This document shows, piece by piece, positions 21,399-32,402 of a DNA stretch of 64,000 nt. The notes under the pieces are model-generated. The model was given only the letters and a program-made list of their open reading frames with translations, was not told the origin of the DNA and did no database searches. Position numbers and translations under genes: made by a program. Position 1 is the first letter of the stretch; the number at the start of each line of letters is the position of its first letter. Source of the DNA: Hemileia vastatrix (taxonomy: Eukaryota > Basidiomycota > Pucciniomycetes > Pucciniales > Zaghouaniaceae). The stretch is taken from the NCBI GenBank assembly GCA_030280995.1, contig JASXTE010000004.1:38930797-38994796 (forward strand). Direction: 5' to 3'.

Positions 21399-22700
21399 TT
21401 AAGGCTCTTTTACTTTATTTTTATTCAGCTTATGGGAAGCATTTTGATCTACACCATAATGATATACAGGTAAGGCTGAGAATTTTTCCTGTAGGTCAGA
21501 CAAATAATTTTTTATCCGTGGAATTTCAGACATTTGGTAATTGATTTTTGCAAGGGATAAAACATTTATGTCTTCATAAACTGAGTATTTGTTACTCAGA
21601 GCTTGAAAATCAATTTTCAGCTTTTTCAACTCATTGTGTAGAGACTTATTTTCAATTTTTAATGAATAATTCTCATCAATAAGGGGTTTTAACTCATTTA
21701 TAGTTTTTTTCAGATGAAGATTTTTATCTGAAATAGCCTTATGATCACTTCTTATTTGTTTTTGTTGACTAAGAACAATATTCAAAGTGTCTTTTATTTT
21801 AAAATAAGCAGTATCTTGTACAGAAGAACTCACTTTACAATGTAAATGCAAATTATTTAATCTGCCACTTTGATGCACTAATACATCTCTCAAAATTTTG
21901 TCTTTTACAAACTTAAAATCAAGAGAATCTTTCAATATTTCCTCAAAAGTTTTCTCAAGAAAGGCATAGACTTCAGGGGAAACAGAATCACTTTTAATTG
22001 CAAGAGAAGGATTAATTAAAGAAGTTGAAGTTAAATGTAAAGGCTCATTAAATAAAAATTTACCAATTACATCATTAGGGCTACTCATTACAGGAATTTG
22101 TCTTTTAATAGGTTTAACAGTTCTTTCACCATTTTTAACAAGATTACCTGTGGAATAATATTTATTATTATACATACCAACATTTTTATCAAAAAGACTA
22201 CTTACCATGGCAAGGGAGGAAATTTCCCATGTCTTCTTTCTTCTGCCTCCCTGATAAGGATGAGCCTGAGGAGGTTGATGGTAAGTTTGTGTCCTGGATG
22301 GGCCAGGGTGTTGAGATGCTGGTTGCTGTACATTCTGCTGGTAATGGCTCATCAGATAGTCCCATTTCCATTGTTCCACTTTTAGAGTGTTTTGATTTTG
22401 AGGGAAAGAGCTGGGTGCCTGATGGGGCTGAGGCTGAGTCAGGGTGGCTGGTAAAGGAGGAGGCTGAACCTTTTTTTGATTTAAAAGCTCCTGCATCTGT
22501 TCCCAGAGGGTGTCTAATTTTTCCTTGTATCTCATGTTTTCTGCTTTCAGCTCTTTTATATGACTGGACTGATTGTTTATTTGCTGCGCCAGAGGGATCT
22601 TTTTTATTTTTATACCCTTTAGAGGATTTTCCTGATTGATTTTAGGCTTTACTTCTTTCAGAGTTATTGGGGGAGGGGGTTTTTCCACTCCTCCTGACAT
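21399..22700 (-). pseudogene. gypsy-2 gag N-terminal coiled-coil region
   Basis: The 433-residue frame has a Pro/Gln-rich first third (PPPLPATLTQPQPHQAP), the VEQWKWDYL motif, and a long charged second half (residues ~250-410) with heptad-like Leu/Ile spacing that suggests coiled coils. Its N-terminus overlaps the separate frame at 22642-22863. It ends at a stop ~60 bases before the capsid frame, in the same frame as it. Confidence 0.75.
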
Positions 22701-22863
22701 TTCTATGTCCTGAAGAATATGAAGGTTTTTTGTCAGCTGAAGAATTTTTGTAAGTTAATTTTGAAGAACCTACAGATTCATTATCAACATCCACATCAAT
22801 TTCATCAACATGAAAATTATCCATTCTTTTTGTTAAGCTACTGGACATAAAAACTGTAAACAA
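22642..22863 (-). pseudogene. gypsy-2 gag extreme N-terminus in a different frame
   Basis: The 73-residue frame has an acidic stretch (HVDEIDVDVDNESVGSS) followed by basic KKPSYSSGHRNVRRSGK. It overlaps the main gag frame by about 59 bases and would join it only by a +1 shift. Gypsy-1 shows a similar arrangement with KPAYNTRSKANKN. It could be the true gag start, a small upstream frame, or the result of an indel. Confidence 0.5.
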
Positions 22864-23653
22864 AAATCAATTGGATATAATCAATGATTTAAATTTATAT
22901 TTTTCAAAATAATTAAAAAAAAATTTCAAATTATTTAAAAATATAAATATAAATTTTATTCAGTTTATAGTTTAATTAACAATAATAATGTAATAAAAAT
23001 ATGTATTTAAAAATTATATTATTAAAAAATAAACAATAATTATTTTGGGACCAACCAAAAAAGGTTTAAGAAATCAACTAAAAATAATTAATACCAATAT
23101 ATTGGTAATATTGGGACTAAGCACTGAGTACTATTATGGTCAACCAATAATATCAAAATTTTGATAAAAAAAATTAATTTAATAATTCTTTTCTGTCAAA
23201 GAGAAATATCAAACAACTTTTTCTATTTTCAATACTACTTCTTAATTCACACCTCATTTTGCGCGGGAACCCCTCACTTATTGTCTAGACACTCATGTCT
23301 CCAAAGAAAATAATGATCTTCTAGGACTAAGCAAGAAACTCTATTATGGTCAAATAGGAGAAAAAAATTATTTAAAAAAATGGATCACTTACACTCAGTG
23401 ACTCAGAAAAATATCCAAGGCACTGTTATTGCAATAAAAATTCAATAATAGAGTTGATATGTGCAAAGGTTTACTTACTATAGTGATTGAGAAATCACCT
23501 TTAAATATATATGAAATAATATTATATAAACCAAATAAGTCAAACCCAAGTTTGAAACATGGTTGCGGCAAAAATTGAGTTTTTTGCGGGAGGTGGTCTG
23601 TGCATCAAGTCATTTGTCCAAAGTTGTTGTCGTCGTTCGGAAAGGCCCCCAGT
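22864..23653 (-). other. gypsy-2 leader between 5' LTR and gag
   Basis: The sequence is AT-rich with no frame of interest. Next to the LTR, on the element strand, the sequence reads ACTGGGGGCCTTTCC. The TGGGGGCC within it could be a primer-binding site, since such sites start with TGG, but I cannot name the tRNA. Confidence 0.45.
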
Positions 23654-24813
23654 TGTTGGCCAGTCATCTAGAAGAGGATGAAAAGAAGAGATAGAAATGG
23701 AGATGAAAGGAGGAGGATGAAAATTTAAAGGAAATGATAAAAAAAGAAATAATAAAAAAAACAAAAGAATAAGGAAGTATTTATAGGAAATGCAATGACA
23801 ATTTTTGGGACTGTTGACAAGAAAAAAATTAATGATTTAAAAAGGTATTATGATTAAGTAAGTATTTTTATTCTGCTTAACTATCAACTAAAAAGTAATA
23901 AAAATCTTAAAACAACCTTAATTTATTTATATAGTATTTTTAATAGGACTTGTAGCATCACAAAAAAATAATAATAATAAGTATTTAAATTTGTATAAGT
24001 AATGTAAGTGATGGTGGCTAAAGGGGACTACCAATGCCTTTTTATAGGCAAGGGGACCTCTCAAGCGCCACAAATGTGTATATACAAAATAATAATAATG
24101 TGAAACAAGAAAACAAAATAATATAATTAAAACATAGAGATTAAGAGAAAAACATGAAACAAGAAACTAAACCAGTGAGTAAGTAAATATTTTTCCCACC
24201 ATATTTTCCCAAAACAATTAATTAAAATAATGAGTAACTAAGTAAGTCTGAAACATAAGAACTGTGAGTAAAATAATCCAAAACATGTATTACAGTGAGA
24301 TGTAAAGGGTTTAATTGAAACAAATAAAATTATTTTCATGAAAAAATTCATGTAATCAATTTAACCCAGTATAAAGCAGAATTAATTAATTGTTTTAACT
24401 ATTTAATTAATTCAATACCTAGTTTAAATGAAACAAATAATTAATTTTATGATATTACCAATTTAAAGTGAGAATTTTAATACCATTTTATTAAATAATG
24501 TTTTAAATTATTTAATAATTTTCCTGACACAGTTAAGGGTCAAAAAAGCACCCAATATTTATGGATAATAATATATGAAAAGTTGTATTTAATATATAAA
24601 TTTTTTTAATTAAATTTTAATTACATTATAAGTTAAATTTATCATTACACTTATAAGGGGGTATCAATGTTGACTGATCCGCAATTAAATTAATTGCGGA
24701 TAAAAACCCTTATACCCCAATTATCTTCCGCAATTATTTTTGCTAATAATTGGGTTATTAGACACTTTATGTGTCAATGTTGACCTCTTATCCGACATTT
24801 TTCTATTCAATTT

Positions 24814-24897
24814 TTCATAACCACATCTTGGACAACTTTCTGTCATAACCACATGTTGCACAACTTTCTGCCATAACCACATCTTGGACTACTCTCT
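24814..24897. repeat. Three tandem 28-bp repeats inside the TIR element
   Basis: Units at 24814-24841, 24842-24869 and 24870-24897 share CATAACCACAT and ACTTTCTG or ACTCTCTG, with a few substitutions. Subterminal or internal direct repeats in DNA transposons can bind transposase; that role is inference here. Confidence 0.85.
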
Positions 24898-24989
24898 GGA
24901 TATGCCTCATGGATGTGATGAGTTTGGGATCAGTAATTAGGAATGGAAATTGGGGTATAAGAGGTGGGATAATGCATTATTGTGCAATC

Positions 24990-25021
24990 CTTATCCACTA
25001 GCCCCGGGGCTAGTGGATAAG
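24990..25021. repeat. 32-bp perfect palindrome
   Basis: The half-site CTTATCCACTAGCCCC is followed directly by its exact reverse complement. There is no spacer. It is strikingly GC-rich at its centre (GCCCCGGGGC) compared with the AT-rich surroundings. Confidence 0.9.
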
Positions 25022-25390
25022 AATCTTCTGCAATTAATAATGTCTGATCCCAGGAAAAAAAATTCCTGATCCCTAATTTCAGATCCCTGAACATTGATAC
25101 CCCCTATAATGTATATTTATAAATAATTAATTATTAATTTATACATATTAAATACATAAAAATGTACCATGATTTTATAGAATATAATATATTTTTATGC
25201 AATAAATAATTTACTTAATAATAAAATTAATATAAAAATTATTTTACTTTTATATAAAATATTTATATAATATCATTATTCAATAAAATATTTTATTTTA
25301 AATACATAAAATACATAATTTTATTCCTTTTTATGGTTCCAATAAAGTATTATAACAATTTACTGGACTCCTGAGACAGCCTGGCTGAAA

Positions 25391-28300
25391 AAATACAACA
25401 TTTAGAAAAATTTTGAGATGTAGTGGTGGCCTTTGTAGAGCTTACTCATTGTAGCCTTAATTTCTGTTTTATGCAAATCCTTCATTGTTTTGATACAAAA
25501 AATTTATGAAACATCTTTAGAGTAGGGGGTATCAAAGTTATAAATCTTCCATGTCAAAATACCTATTTTTCTCTAAATCAACCATAATTACTTTTTTTAA
25601 ATATGCCATATTGTGCCCCAAAAACACCTTTTTCATGAGAATTAATGCCAATTTTGTGGCTTTCTTTTTTTGTTGTGTTATACCTTTTAAATAATTTCAA
25701 ATTTCTAACTTTGATACCCTATAATATATTAAATATTGTAATTTTTCGATATTCTTATTTCAGAATTACTTGAATATAAATATTTTAAAGTTGAGTATCT
25801 TCCCTATACATACATTCTTTAGCTCAGGAAATTCTTATTCAGATATTAGAAGTATAACTTTGGCATGGTTCTCTGGGTACTGCTTAAGATGAACTGAATA
25901 ATGAATCTATGTGTTGGGGATTTTTACTCATTTTAAAGGAAGCCAGGAGATTTAAGTTTTTTCTGGTTTGTTGGATTTTTACTTTCTTCTTTTTTATTAT
26001 TCTTTTATATGTAAATTTATACCTTTTCACTGTTATAATTTTATTTTTGATGACACTTAATCTTGTATGAGCTTAAACTAAATGTTTTTTTGAAGAGTGG
26101 AAATACTTTTTATTTTTTCACAATCACCTATTCATTTAATATTCTGGCCTTAAAAAGGGAAAGGAGAAGTTGAGATGTTTCCAAAAAAAAAATTGAGACA
26201 TAAATTATTAGAAATTTATCAACTATAGCATAAATAGAGCTTAAGCTGAACTGAAGTTACTGAAAAATGACTAAAAGTTCATTGAGAATTGAATAAGCAC
26301 TGTCTAAGATTTGTTGAAATATAAGTTACTACATTGTATGGTATATTTGTATTTAAAGAAGTTTTTACAACAATTTTTCTAAAACATATAGTTCTATTTT
26401 CTTCTTTAATAGTTTTTTTAAGTTCTAATTAAAATAAACTTTGACTCTAAAAGCATTTAAAAAGTCTTAAACTATATTTTTATATTTTAAAGAGATTAAT
26501 ATCTTATTAAATCTCAAAAATCCTTATTATTTTTTGGTAAAGCTTTTTATACTTTAGTTCACGACTTATATTATTATAAAAGACTTAATAATGTCTATCA
26601 ATAAAAATTTCTCACAATCTATACTTATATAACTTTTCAAGCCTTATTGGAAGAAGTCCAATCTATGCCATCAACAATTCAAAATATATCACCCAAAAAT
26701 TTTTTGAATTGATGGCATATCCCTGAAAAAACTTAAACATATTCTCTCCTTATAATTTTTCTAGGTATTTTTTAAAAATAAGTATAAAACAAATAACTTA
26801 TTTTTTTATTTTAATGTACAGCTACACTCTCATGTTTTTAAAGCTTCTCATTATTATTCACCAGAGGAGTTTTTCCACTGAGTACTTCTTAGACCAGTTT
26901 TTGAACAACTTATTGAACTCAGGTTTAGGTTACTTTCCCATATAGAAACAATAAGGGAAAAATGATTTTCCCATTACCTTGAAAAATTTTCCAACCTGGA
27001 CTCAAACAAGGTCACACAAGAGGACTTGTTAGAAAGTCACCCCATTTTTCACCTGATAAATAATGATTGATATTTTGAATTTTTATATTTTGTTGTTGGC
27101 TAAATTGCATTTTTTTACTCTTTTTATGAAATTACCTTGTTTTCAGCTAAGTAAAATTTTATATTTCATGTGTAATAAGAAGACACCATATATTTTTATA
27201 GCTTAGATTTACTAATTTTCTCTTTAATTTAATATTTTGTTTTACTTTCTCTGTATATTTATTATATTTTTTTTAATTTTTTATTACTTTTTTATCTTTT
27301 GAATGGTTAAATTTTTTAATTTTACAAATTTTTATAAAAATTAATTTGATCTTTTATTATTTATTTAATCAATTTATATATATATACATATTATACTATA
27401 CCTTTGTTAAATTTTCGATTTTTGATAAATTGTTCAATCTAATTATAATTTAGATATCTCTCAAAGAAAATTGAATTCTTTCATTATTCTTTTCTTAGTT
27501 TTTCTATTTATTTTCTCAATAAATTCTTTTTTTTAAAAAAAAATCTTGACATTTTTCTATTGATATATCAATAAATCTTTCCATGAAATTCTATATCATG
27601 TTTTTTTACATATAAAGATGTTTATTTTTAAGTTTGGTATGCTTATATGTACTATTGTGTTTTCAAATTAACGATTTGTCTTCTACTTTCATTTAAAAAA
27701 GATTTACTTGTTTAACTTTTTGTCATTGTGAAATTTATTTTGATTATTTTATTTTTAAAATGAATGAGAATCTTTTCTTTTAAGCTTAAATGAAAGGAAT
27801 TTTTTTAATTTCTACTTATCTGCTTAGATCATGGATGCTACATGTTTTATTAATATTCATCATGTGATAATCATTTGTTTTTTTAAAAAAATAAACTATT
27901 AAATATAATAAAATTAGGGTTACTGGACCAAATGCTCCTTTTTTGACCCAGTTTTAGCCCAGTTTTGAATCAGTTTTCTAAAATATGGAAGATTTTAAGT
28001 TTATTTCTTTTATCTTTGTGCTCCTTTTCAAACAACCCAACTTAAACTTGGTTCTGTGAGTGGATTAATGAGTAGTCTAGAAATCTGTTTATTACCTTGA
28101 ATCACAATGGAGACAAAATTTCACATGTGCTTTTGGTTTGAAACTTTTCCAAAATGAAATATGCTGTGGTGCAGAGTCCTATTTCACATTTTAATTTGGG
28201 GTCTCATGTCAAATTTTGAATATGTTAAAGTGATACATAAAATTAAGAATGGCACAATTTCACCCACTTCCTTTTGGTCTTCACAAGAAATTTTTTTTCA

Positions 28301-28729
28301 TTTTTATATTTTTCTGCCACTGTATATTAATGAAAAATAAACTGTTTCAGAGCCCTCTGTTATGTCTTATTATGGGAAATTATCTAATTTACTTTAAATT
28401 TTAGAAAATGCAAAACATAATGACAAAGATGAGAAAAATTTATCCCTAGTGAATTTTCTAATGATGGTGGAAATAAAGTATGTCACTTAATAAAAAATGA
28501 AACTACATTGTTAAGTGATGGAAATTCACCTGAATTTTTTTTGGTAAGAATATATTAATTAATTCATTGACAAAAAAAGGAAAGATTGATACCTAAAAGA
28601 AAGGCAAACTTTACTGAAAAAATTCAAAATTCTGCACTCAAATCCATGAAATAAAAAGGAAATGTATTTTATCTCATTAAAAAAATTCTTTTTCATTTTT
28701 TAAGTGATTTATATAGCTTACTTAAATCA
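25391..28729. other. AT-rich intergenic sequence
   Basis: Apart from the MITE at 25525-25719 I see no gene. A small hairpin lies at about 26665-26718 (ATGCCATCA and TGATGGCAT arms). Immediately right of the gypsy-2 LTR the minus strand has a short frame with a helix-turn-helix-like look, discussed under rejected items. Confidence 0.5.
25525..25719. mobile_element. 195-bp MITE, copy 1
   Basis: The left end is GGGGGTATCAAAGTTA and the right end TAACTTTGATACCC, inverted repeats next to TA-rich flanks. The interior, read in reverse complement, matches the copy at 29186-29380 along its whole length (for example ATTATTTAAAAGGTAT). There is no coding capacity. The GGGGGTATCAA terminus is shared with the 448-bp element. 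Confidence 0.82.
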
Positions 28730-29185
28730 TTGGTAAGTGTGGTTGTTTTCTGGAATTTTTAGTTAGTTGGTAAGTAAGTTTTTATTCTTATTTTATTCAG
28801 TTAGCTTTTTATTTAGTAAATTTTATTTAAGCTTTTTCCTTTTTAGGATAGTTAGTTATCAATTTGAAATTATATAACTTTCTTTGCTTTCTTGGTCAGT
28901 TATTTGATAAATTTTTTTCCTAGTGGATTTTTTATTAAGTTGGTTAGTTTCTTTGTAATTATTATAGCTATTTAGTTAGTTTTAACTTTTTTACATAGTT
29001 TGTGTATTGAATTTTAAGCTAATATCTAACATTTCATTTTTCTTATTAGTTATTTTTCCCTTTTCCATTTTGTAAGTTTTTTTTTCTCATTTTTTGGCTA
29101 GTTGATTTTCTTCTTCTGGATAGTTTTTTAGAATTCACTTTTTAAATAATTTTTATAAGATAGATTATTTCATATATTGTAATAA
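28730..29185. other. T-rich low-complexity sequence with recurrent TTAGTTAG
   Basis: The plus strand is dominated by T with many degenerate TTAGTTAGTTTT words. A similar texture recurs at about 30060-30720. No gene is supported. Confidence 0.5.
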
Positions 29186-29380
29186 GGTGGTATCAAAATA
29201 TGAAATTTTTAATTATTTAAAAGGTATTTTGCAACACAAAAAGAAAACCATAAACTTGAAATCAACTCTCCATTAAAAGGTTTTTGGAGACAAAATATGT
29301 CATATTTTATACATAATTGTGGCTCATTTGGTTTAAAAAGGAGGTATTTTGATATATAAAATTTCAAACTTTGATACCCC
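29186..29380. mobile_element. 195-bp MITE, copy 2 (opposite orientation)
   Basis: The ends are GGTGGTATCAAAATAT on the left and AAACTTTGATACCCC on the right. It is the same length as copy 1 and aligns to its reverse complement throughout. The left terminus has one substitution (GGTGG for GGGGG). No frame is present. Confidence 0.82.
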
Positions 29381-30735
29381 TATTAGTTAGTTGTTGAAAA
29401 TGTTAGATTGTATCACCTTGCACATTCCATTGATTATAGGAATATCCTTTTCCACTGCTTGAAAAATACACTATTCACCAAGTAAGAAATTTTTAATGGT
29501 ATCATTCTGTGCAGGTTGGAGATATTATATGGAGGGAAATAAGAACAGAATAAAATTCAAGAAAAATACATGTGAAAACAAGTTTGAGAAAATTAATTGC
29601 ATGAAAAATATATTTTGCAACCTTAGGAATATTTGTTTTATAATTTTTTTTCTTAAAAAAATGGGGTTTTCTTTTTTTCTTCTCCTGTTTTTGATTTTTT
29701 ACTATTTTATATTTGAAAAAAAATCAAATGGGTGAAAAATATTTTTCTTACACTTATTCTTCTAGAACTTTTTTTCTTACACTTATTTTTTCTGGATTTA
29801 TGTCTCTCCCAAAAGTATCTCCAACTTTTTCCTAGATATCCCTATTGTGGATATCTTACTTGATTTATAGTGATAAAATTAAGATTTCTATTATTACAAT
29901 TATTTAAACAAATAACTATTTATAAAAATATATATTAATGAAGTCACTAATAAAAAAAAGAAAAATCAAAAAGAACTGGTACCATAATAAGTTGGAGAAA
30001 GGAAAAGATAATTTTAGGGTAAAAGAAGATGAAAAATAATGTACTTACATTCATAGGACAGAATCAAAAAGTAATTTAGTCAATTTGAAAGTTTTAACTT
30101 TTTTATCTTAGTCAGTTAATCAAATGGCTTATTTTGATTGGTTTATAAGTCAGATTTTTATTATTTATATAGTTTGTTAATGATTTAGTGTTTTTTAAAT
30201 ATTTTTGTATATCTTGTTGTTTCCTGAGTTTATTTTATTTTATTTCAGTTGTTTTGTTGGTGAGTTTTTTTAGTTTTTTACTTTTTGGGATATTTAATTA
30301 TTATTTTTTAGTCATTTACTTATTTTTAAATTGGCTAGAAGGCTTCCTGCTTTTTTTATTATTTATATAGCTTTTCATCTTTATGGCTAACTAGTAAGTT
30401 TCTTCACTTTTAATAAGCTAATTAGGTTTTGCTTCTCTGACTCTGTGGAGATATTTCTTTTTTCTATTTAGTTAAATTATTTATTTTTTAGTTTAATTAG
30501 TTATTGAATTATTTTTTATTTTTACATTCTTCCATCTGCTTATTAAGCTAGTTACTTATTTCTTTTCCATATACTTATTGAGTGTTTTATTTTTTAATTA
30601 ATCAATAAGAATTTTCTTTTTACCTATTTTTTTCCATCTGATGAATTAGTTAGATATTTTTTGCTTCTTTTTTTATTTAATTAGTTTTTTATCTATTTGA
30701 TCAATTGTTTATATTATTTATTATTTTTTATTTTG
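29381..30735. other. AT-rich intergenic, no gene
   Basis: Short frames rich in Phe, Ile, Leu and Lys at 29496-29735 and 30188-30370 reflect poly-T/poly-A composition. I see no promoter, domain or repeat boundary. Confidence 0.5.
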
Positions 30736-31020
30736 TTAAGGATTGGGAGTGCAGATAAATAATGAGGGGGGAGAGGGAGAGGGAGAGGAAGGGAACAGGG
30801 AAGAGGGGATAGTAGAAGAGGGAGAGACAGGGAGAGGGAATGGTGAGGAGTAAAAGAGGGGTAGTGGGAGGAAGATGAAGAGGAAAAATAGGAGGGAAAT
30901 ATGGAGAGTAGGGGAGAGCATGAGTGAGTAGTAAGGGTATTGAAGGGCAGCAGATTAAGGGAGAAGGAAGGTGAGATATGGAGGAGTGTAAGGATGAAGC
31001 CCAGAAAAAAGATAAGGAGA
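30736..31020. repeat. Purine-rich (GA) simple-sequence tract
   Basis: The plus strand is almost purely A and G (GAGGGAGAGGGAGAGG and variants) for about 280 bases. Overlapping minus-strand frames are low-complexity Leu/Pro/Ser and not credible genes. Such tracts can form triplex DNA. Confidence 0.8.
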
Positions 31021-31744
31021 AAAAATATTAATGGGTGAGAAATAAAAAGAAGGTGATAAATAAAGACACTCAATAGAAATGGATTGGAAGGATGAATTAA
31101 GGGGGTAAATAATAATAATAATGTGGTATAACAGAATAATATCAAGATCATGATAAAAAATGAAGGAAGGGAAAAAAAATATGAAATTTTGGTATAAAGA
31201 AATCATGAGAAAGAAATACTCCCCCTCAGATATTCAAGTATGAGATAATGAGTGCTGAAATCTTAGTAAAGAGAGGATTTGAAAACTTAAAGATGAAGAA
31301 ATTGAAATTGGGCTCAAGAAGGACCACTCCTAAGATCACAGCCTGGGCTCATTTAGGGTTCCAAAAACATTATTGGATATCTAGTGTACAGTGTTTCACC
31401 CCTGTGAAGATAATCAACCAACTTAAAGTAATAGAACTCAGAACACTACCTGCCAATAAATTCTGAGGTGATAAAGTCAAAGAATAGATTTGACATGGAA
31501 TTGTATTGTGAAATCATTCAAAAAATTAATTGTTTAAATGATTACCTTTATACAGAAGAAAGGAGAGATGGCCCATTACTTAAATTGAATAATTATCTTT
31601 AATGAAAAATTTATTATAAATTTAAGAAATAAAAATAAAAATTTGAAAAATCCTTTATTTAACATACTTAGCCTCCTTCTCTAAAGTTTTAGTTTTCATT
31701 GAACCTTCATGCATCACTTTACTTACCCAATTACACAAAACTCA
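31021..31744. other. Intergenic, no gene supported
   Basis: A 72-residue plus-strand frame at 31248-31466 has a less biased composition than its surroundings but matches nothing I recognise. The rest is AT-rich. Confidence 0.4.
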
Positions 31745-32045
31745 CCAAAAAAAACATTCAGAAACAGCCAGGAAATGTCCTGTGAAAGTTTCAAAATCAA
31801 TTTAGAAAAATAGAAAAAAACTAGTAAGTGACTTGTAAATCTGCTAGGAAAGCTTCCAAGACAAAAAAAACCTACAGGAAACATCTTTTCAAAGTTTCCA
31901 AAGCAGTTTGGAAAAAAAAATCAGGAAACATCTCAACATTGTTTCAGAAAAATTTCTGACAAATTTCAATGAAAAAAATGAGAAACACACAGAAACAGTC
32001 AGGAAATGTTGTGAAACTGTTTCCAAAGCAGTTTGAAAAAAATAA
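31745..32045. repeat. Imperfect repeats with CAGGAAAyrT and TTTCCAAAGCAGTTTG
   Basis: CAGGAAATGT or CAGGAAACAT occurs near 31770, 31877, 31921 and 31999. TTTCCAAAGCAGTTTG occurs near 31898 and again near 32020. Spacing is irregular at roughly 45-115 bases. The repeats are diverged and non-coding. Confidence 0.6.
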
Positions 32046-32402
32046 TGAAAAAACAGAAGAAAAAAATTTAGTGAAAGTTAAAGAAATATAAGGGAGTAAT
32101 AACTTGTGATAGAGGTTAGAGGGATCTAAAACCAAAGAGGAAGAAGAAAAAGAAACAAACAAAAACAAGAAAAAAGATAGCAAGGCTGTACAAAGCAAAG
32201 AGTGAAAAGAAAGAAAAAACAAACAAATGATAGAATAAAATATGAAGTTCAATGAAAGTAAAGATGAGAAGATTGAGAAAATTATTTAAATGGTAATAAA
32301 AAGAAAGAGAAAACCCTTGATTAAAGATCAGAATAATAAGTAAAGATAAAGATAGTTGGGGAAAGCTGGAAGGAATAATTCATTATAAAAGCATTATTAT
32401 AT
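32046..32402. other. A-rich intergenic, no gene
   Basis: The sequence is dominated by AAAGAAA-type words. The minus-strand frame at 31944-32252 is Phe/Ser/Leu-rich because of this composition and is not credible. Confidence 0.45.

Larger units (their letters stand above)
24657..25104. mobile_element. 448-bp TIR element inserted in the gypsy-2 LTR
   Basis: The ends are perfect 15-bp inverted repeats, GGGGGTATCAATGTT and AACATTGATACCCCC. TATAA flanks both sides (24652-24656 and 25105-25109). The other LTR has an unoccupied site there with one TATAA, which proves the insertion. Inside are a 32-bp perfect palindrome (24990-25021), three 28-bp direct repeats (24814-24897) and an ATCCGCAATTA / TAATTGCGGAT hairpin near the left end. 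No coding frame is present, so movement would need a transposase from elsewhere. Confidence 0.88.
15585..25390 (-). mobile_element. Ty3/gypsy chromovirus (gypsy-2), degenerate
   Basis: Related LTRs lie at 15585-16677 and 23654-25390. Between them the minus strand encodes gag, protease, RT, RNase H, integrase and chromodomain. Apart from the N-terminus of gag and the last ~110 residues, all segments lie in one frame, so the ancestor had a single gag-pol reading frame. Stops at about 21399, 20331, 19272, 18300 and 17871 and a frameshift at about 17030 inactivate it. It is related to but clearly distinct from gypsy-1. No target duplication is recognisable. The element abuts the Tc1 fragment on its left. 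Confidence 0.87.
23654..25390 (-). repeat. 5' LTR of gypsy-2, carrying an inserted TIR element
   Basis: Plus-strand limits are TGTTGGCCAGTCATCTAGAAG and CAGCCTGGCTGAAA (the last three bases differ from the CTGACA of the other LTR). Without the insert at 24657-25104 and one TATAA copy the LTR is about 1.28 kb. It is longer than the left LTR mainly through ~190 bases near 24015-24190. Confidence 0.85.

Noticed and set aside
25391..25470. Possible N-terminus of the Tc1 transposase right of gypsy-2 (MKDLHKTEIKATMSKLYKGH)
   Set aside because: It looks like a helix-turn-helix start, but about 170 middle residues would be missing, there is no matching TIR and there is no target duplication across gypsy-2. 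Not enough to join it to the fragment at 14869-15584.
30714..31206. Leu/Pro/Ser-rich frames on the minus strand
   Set aside because: They come from a purine-rich simple-sequence tract and overlap in several frames.
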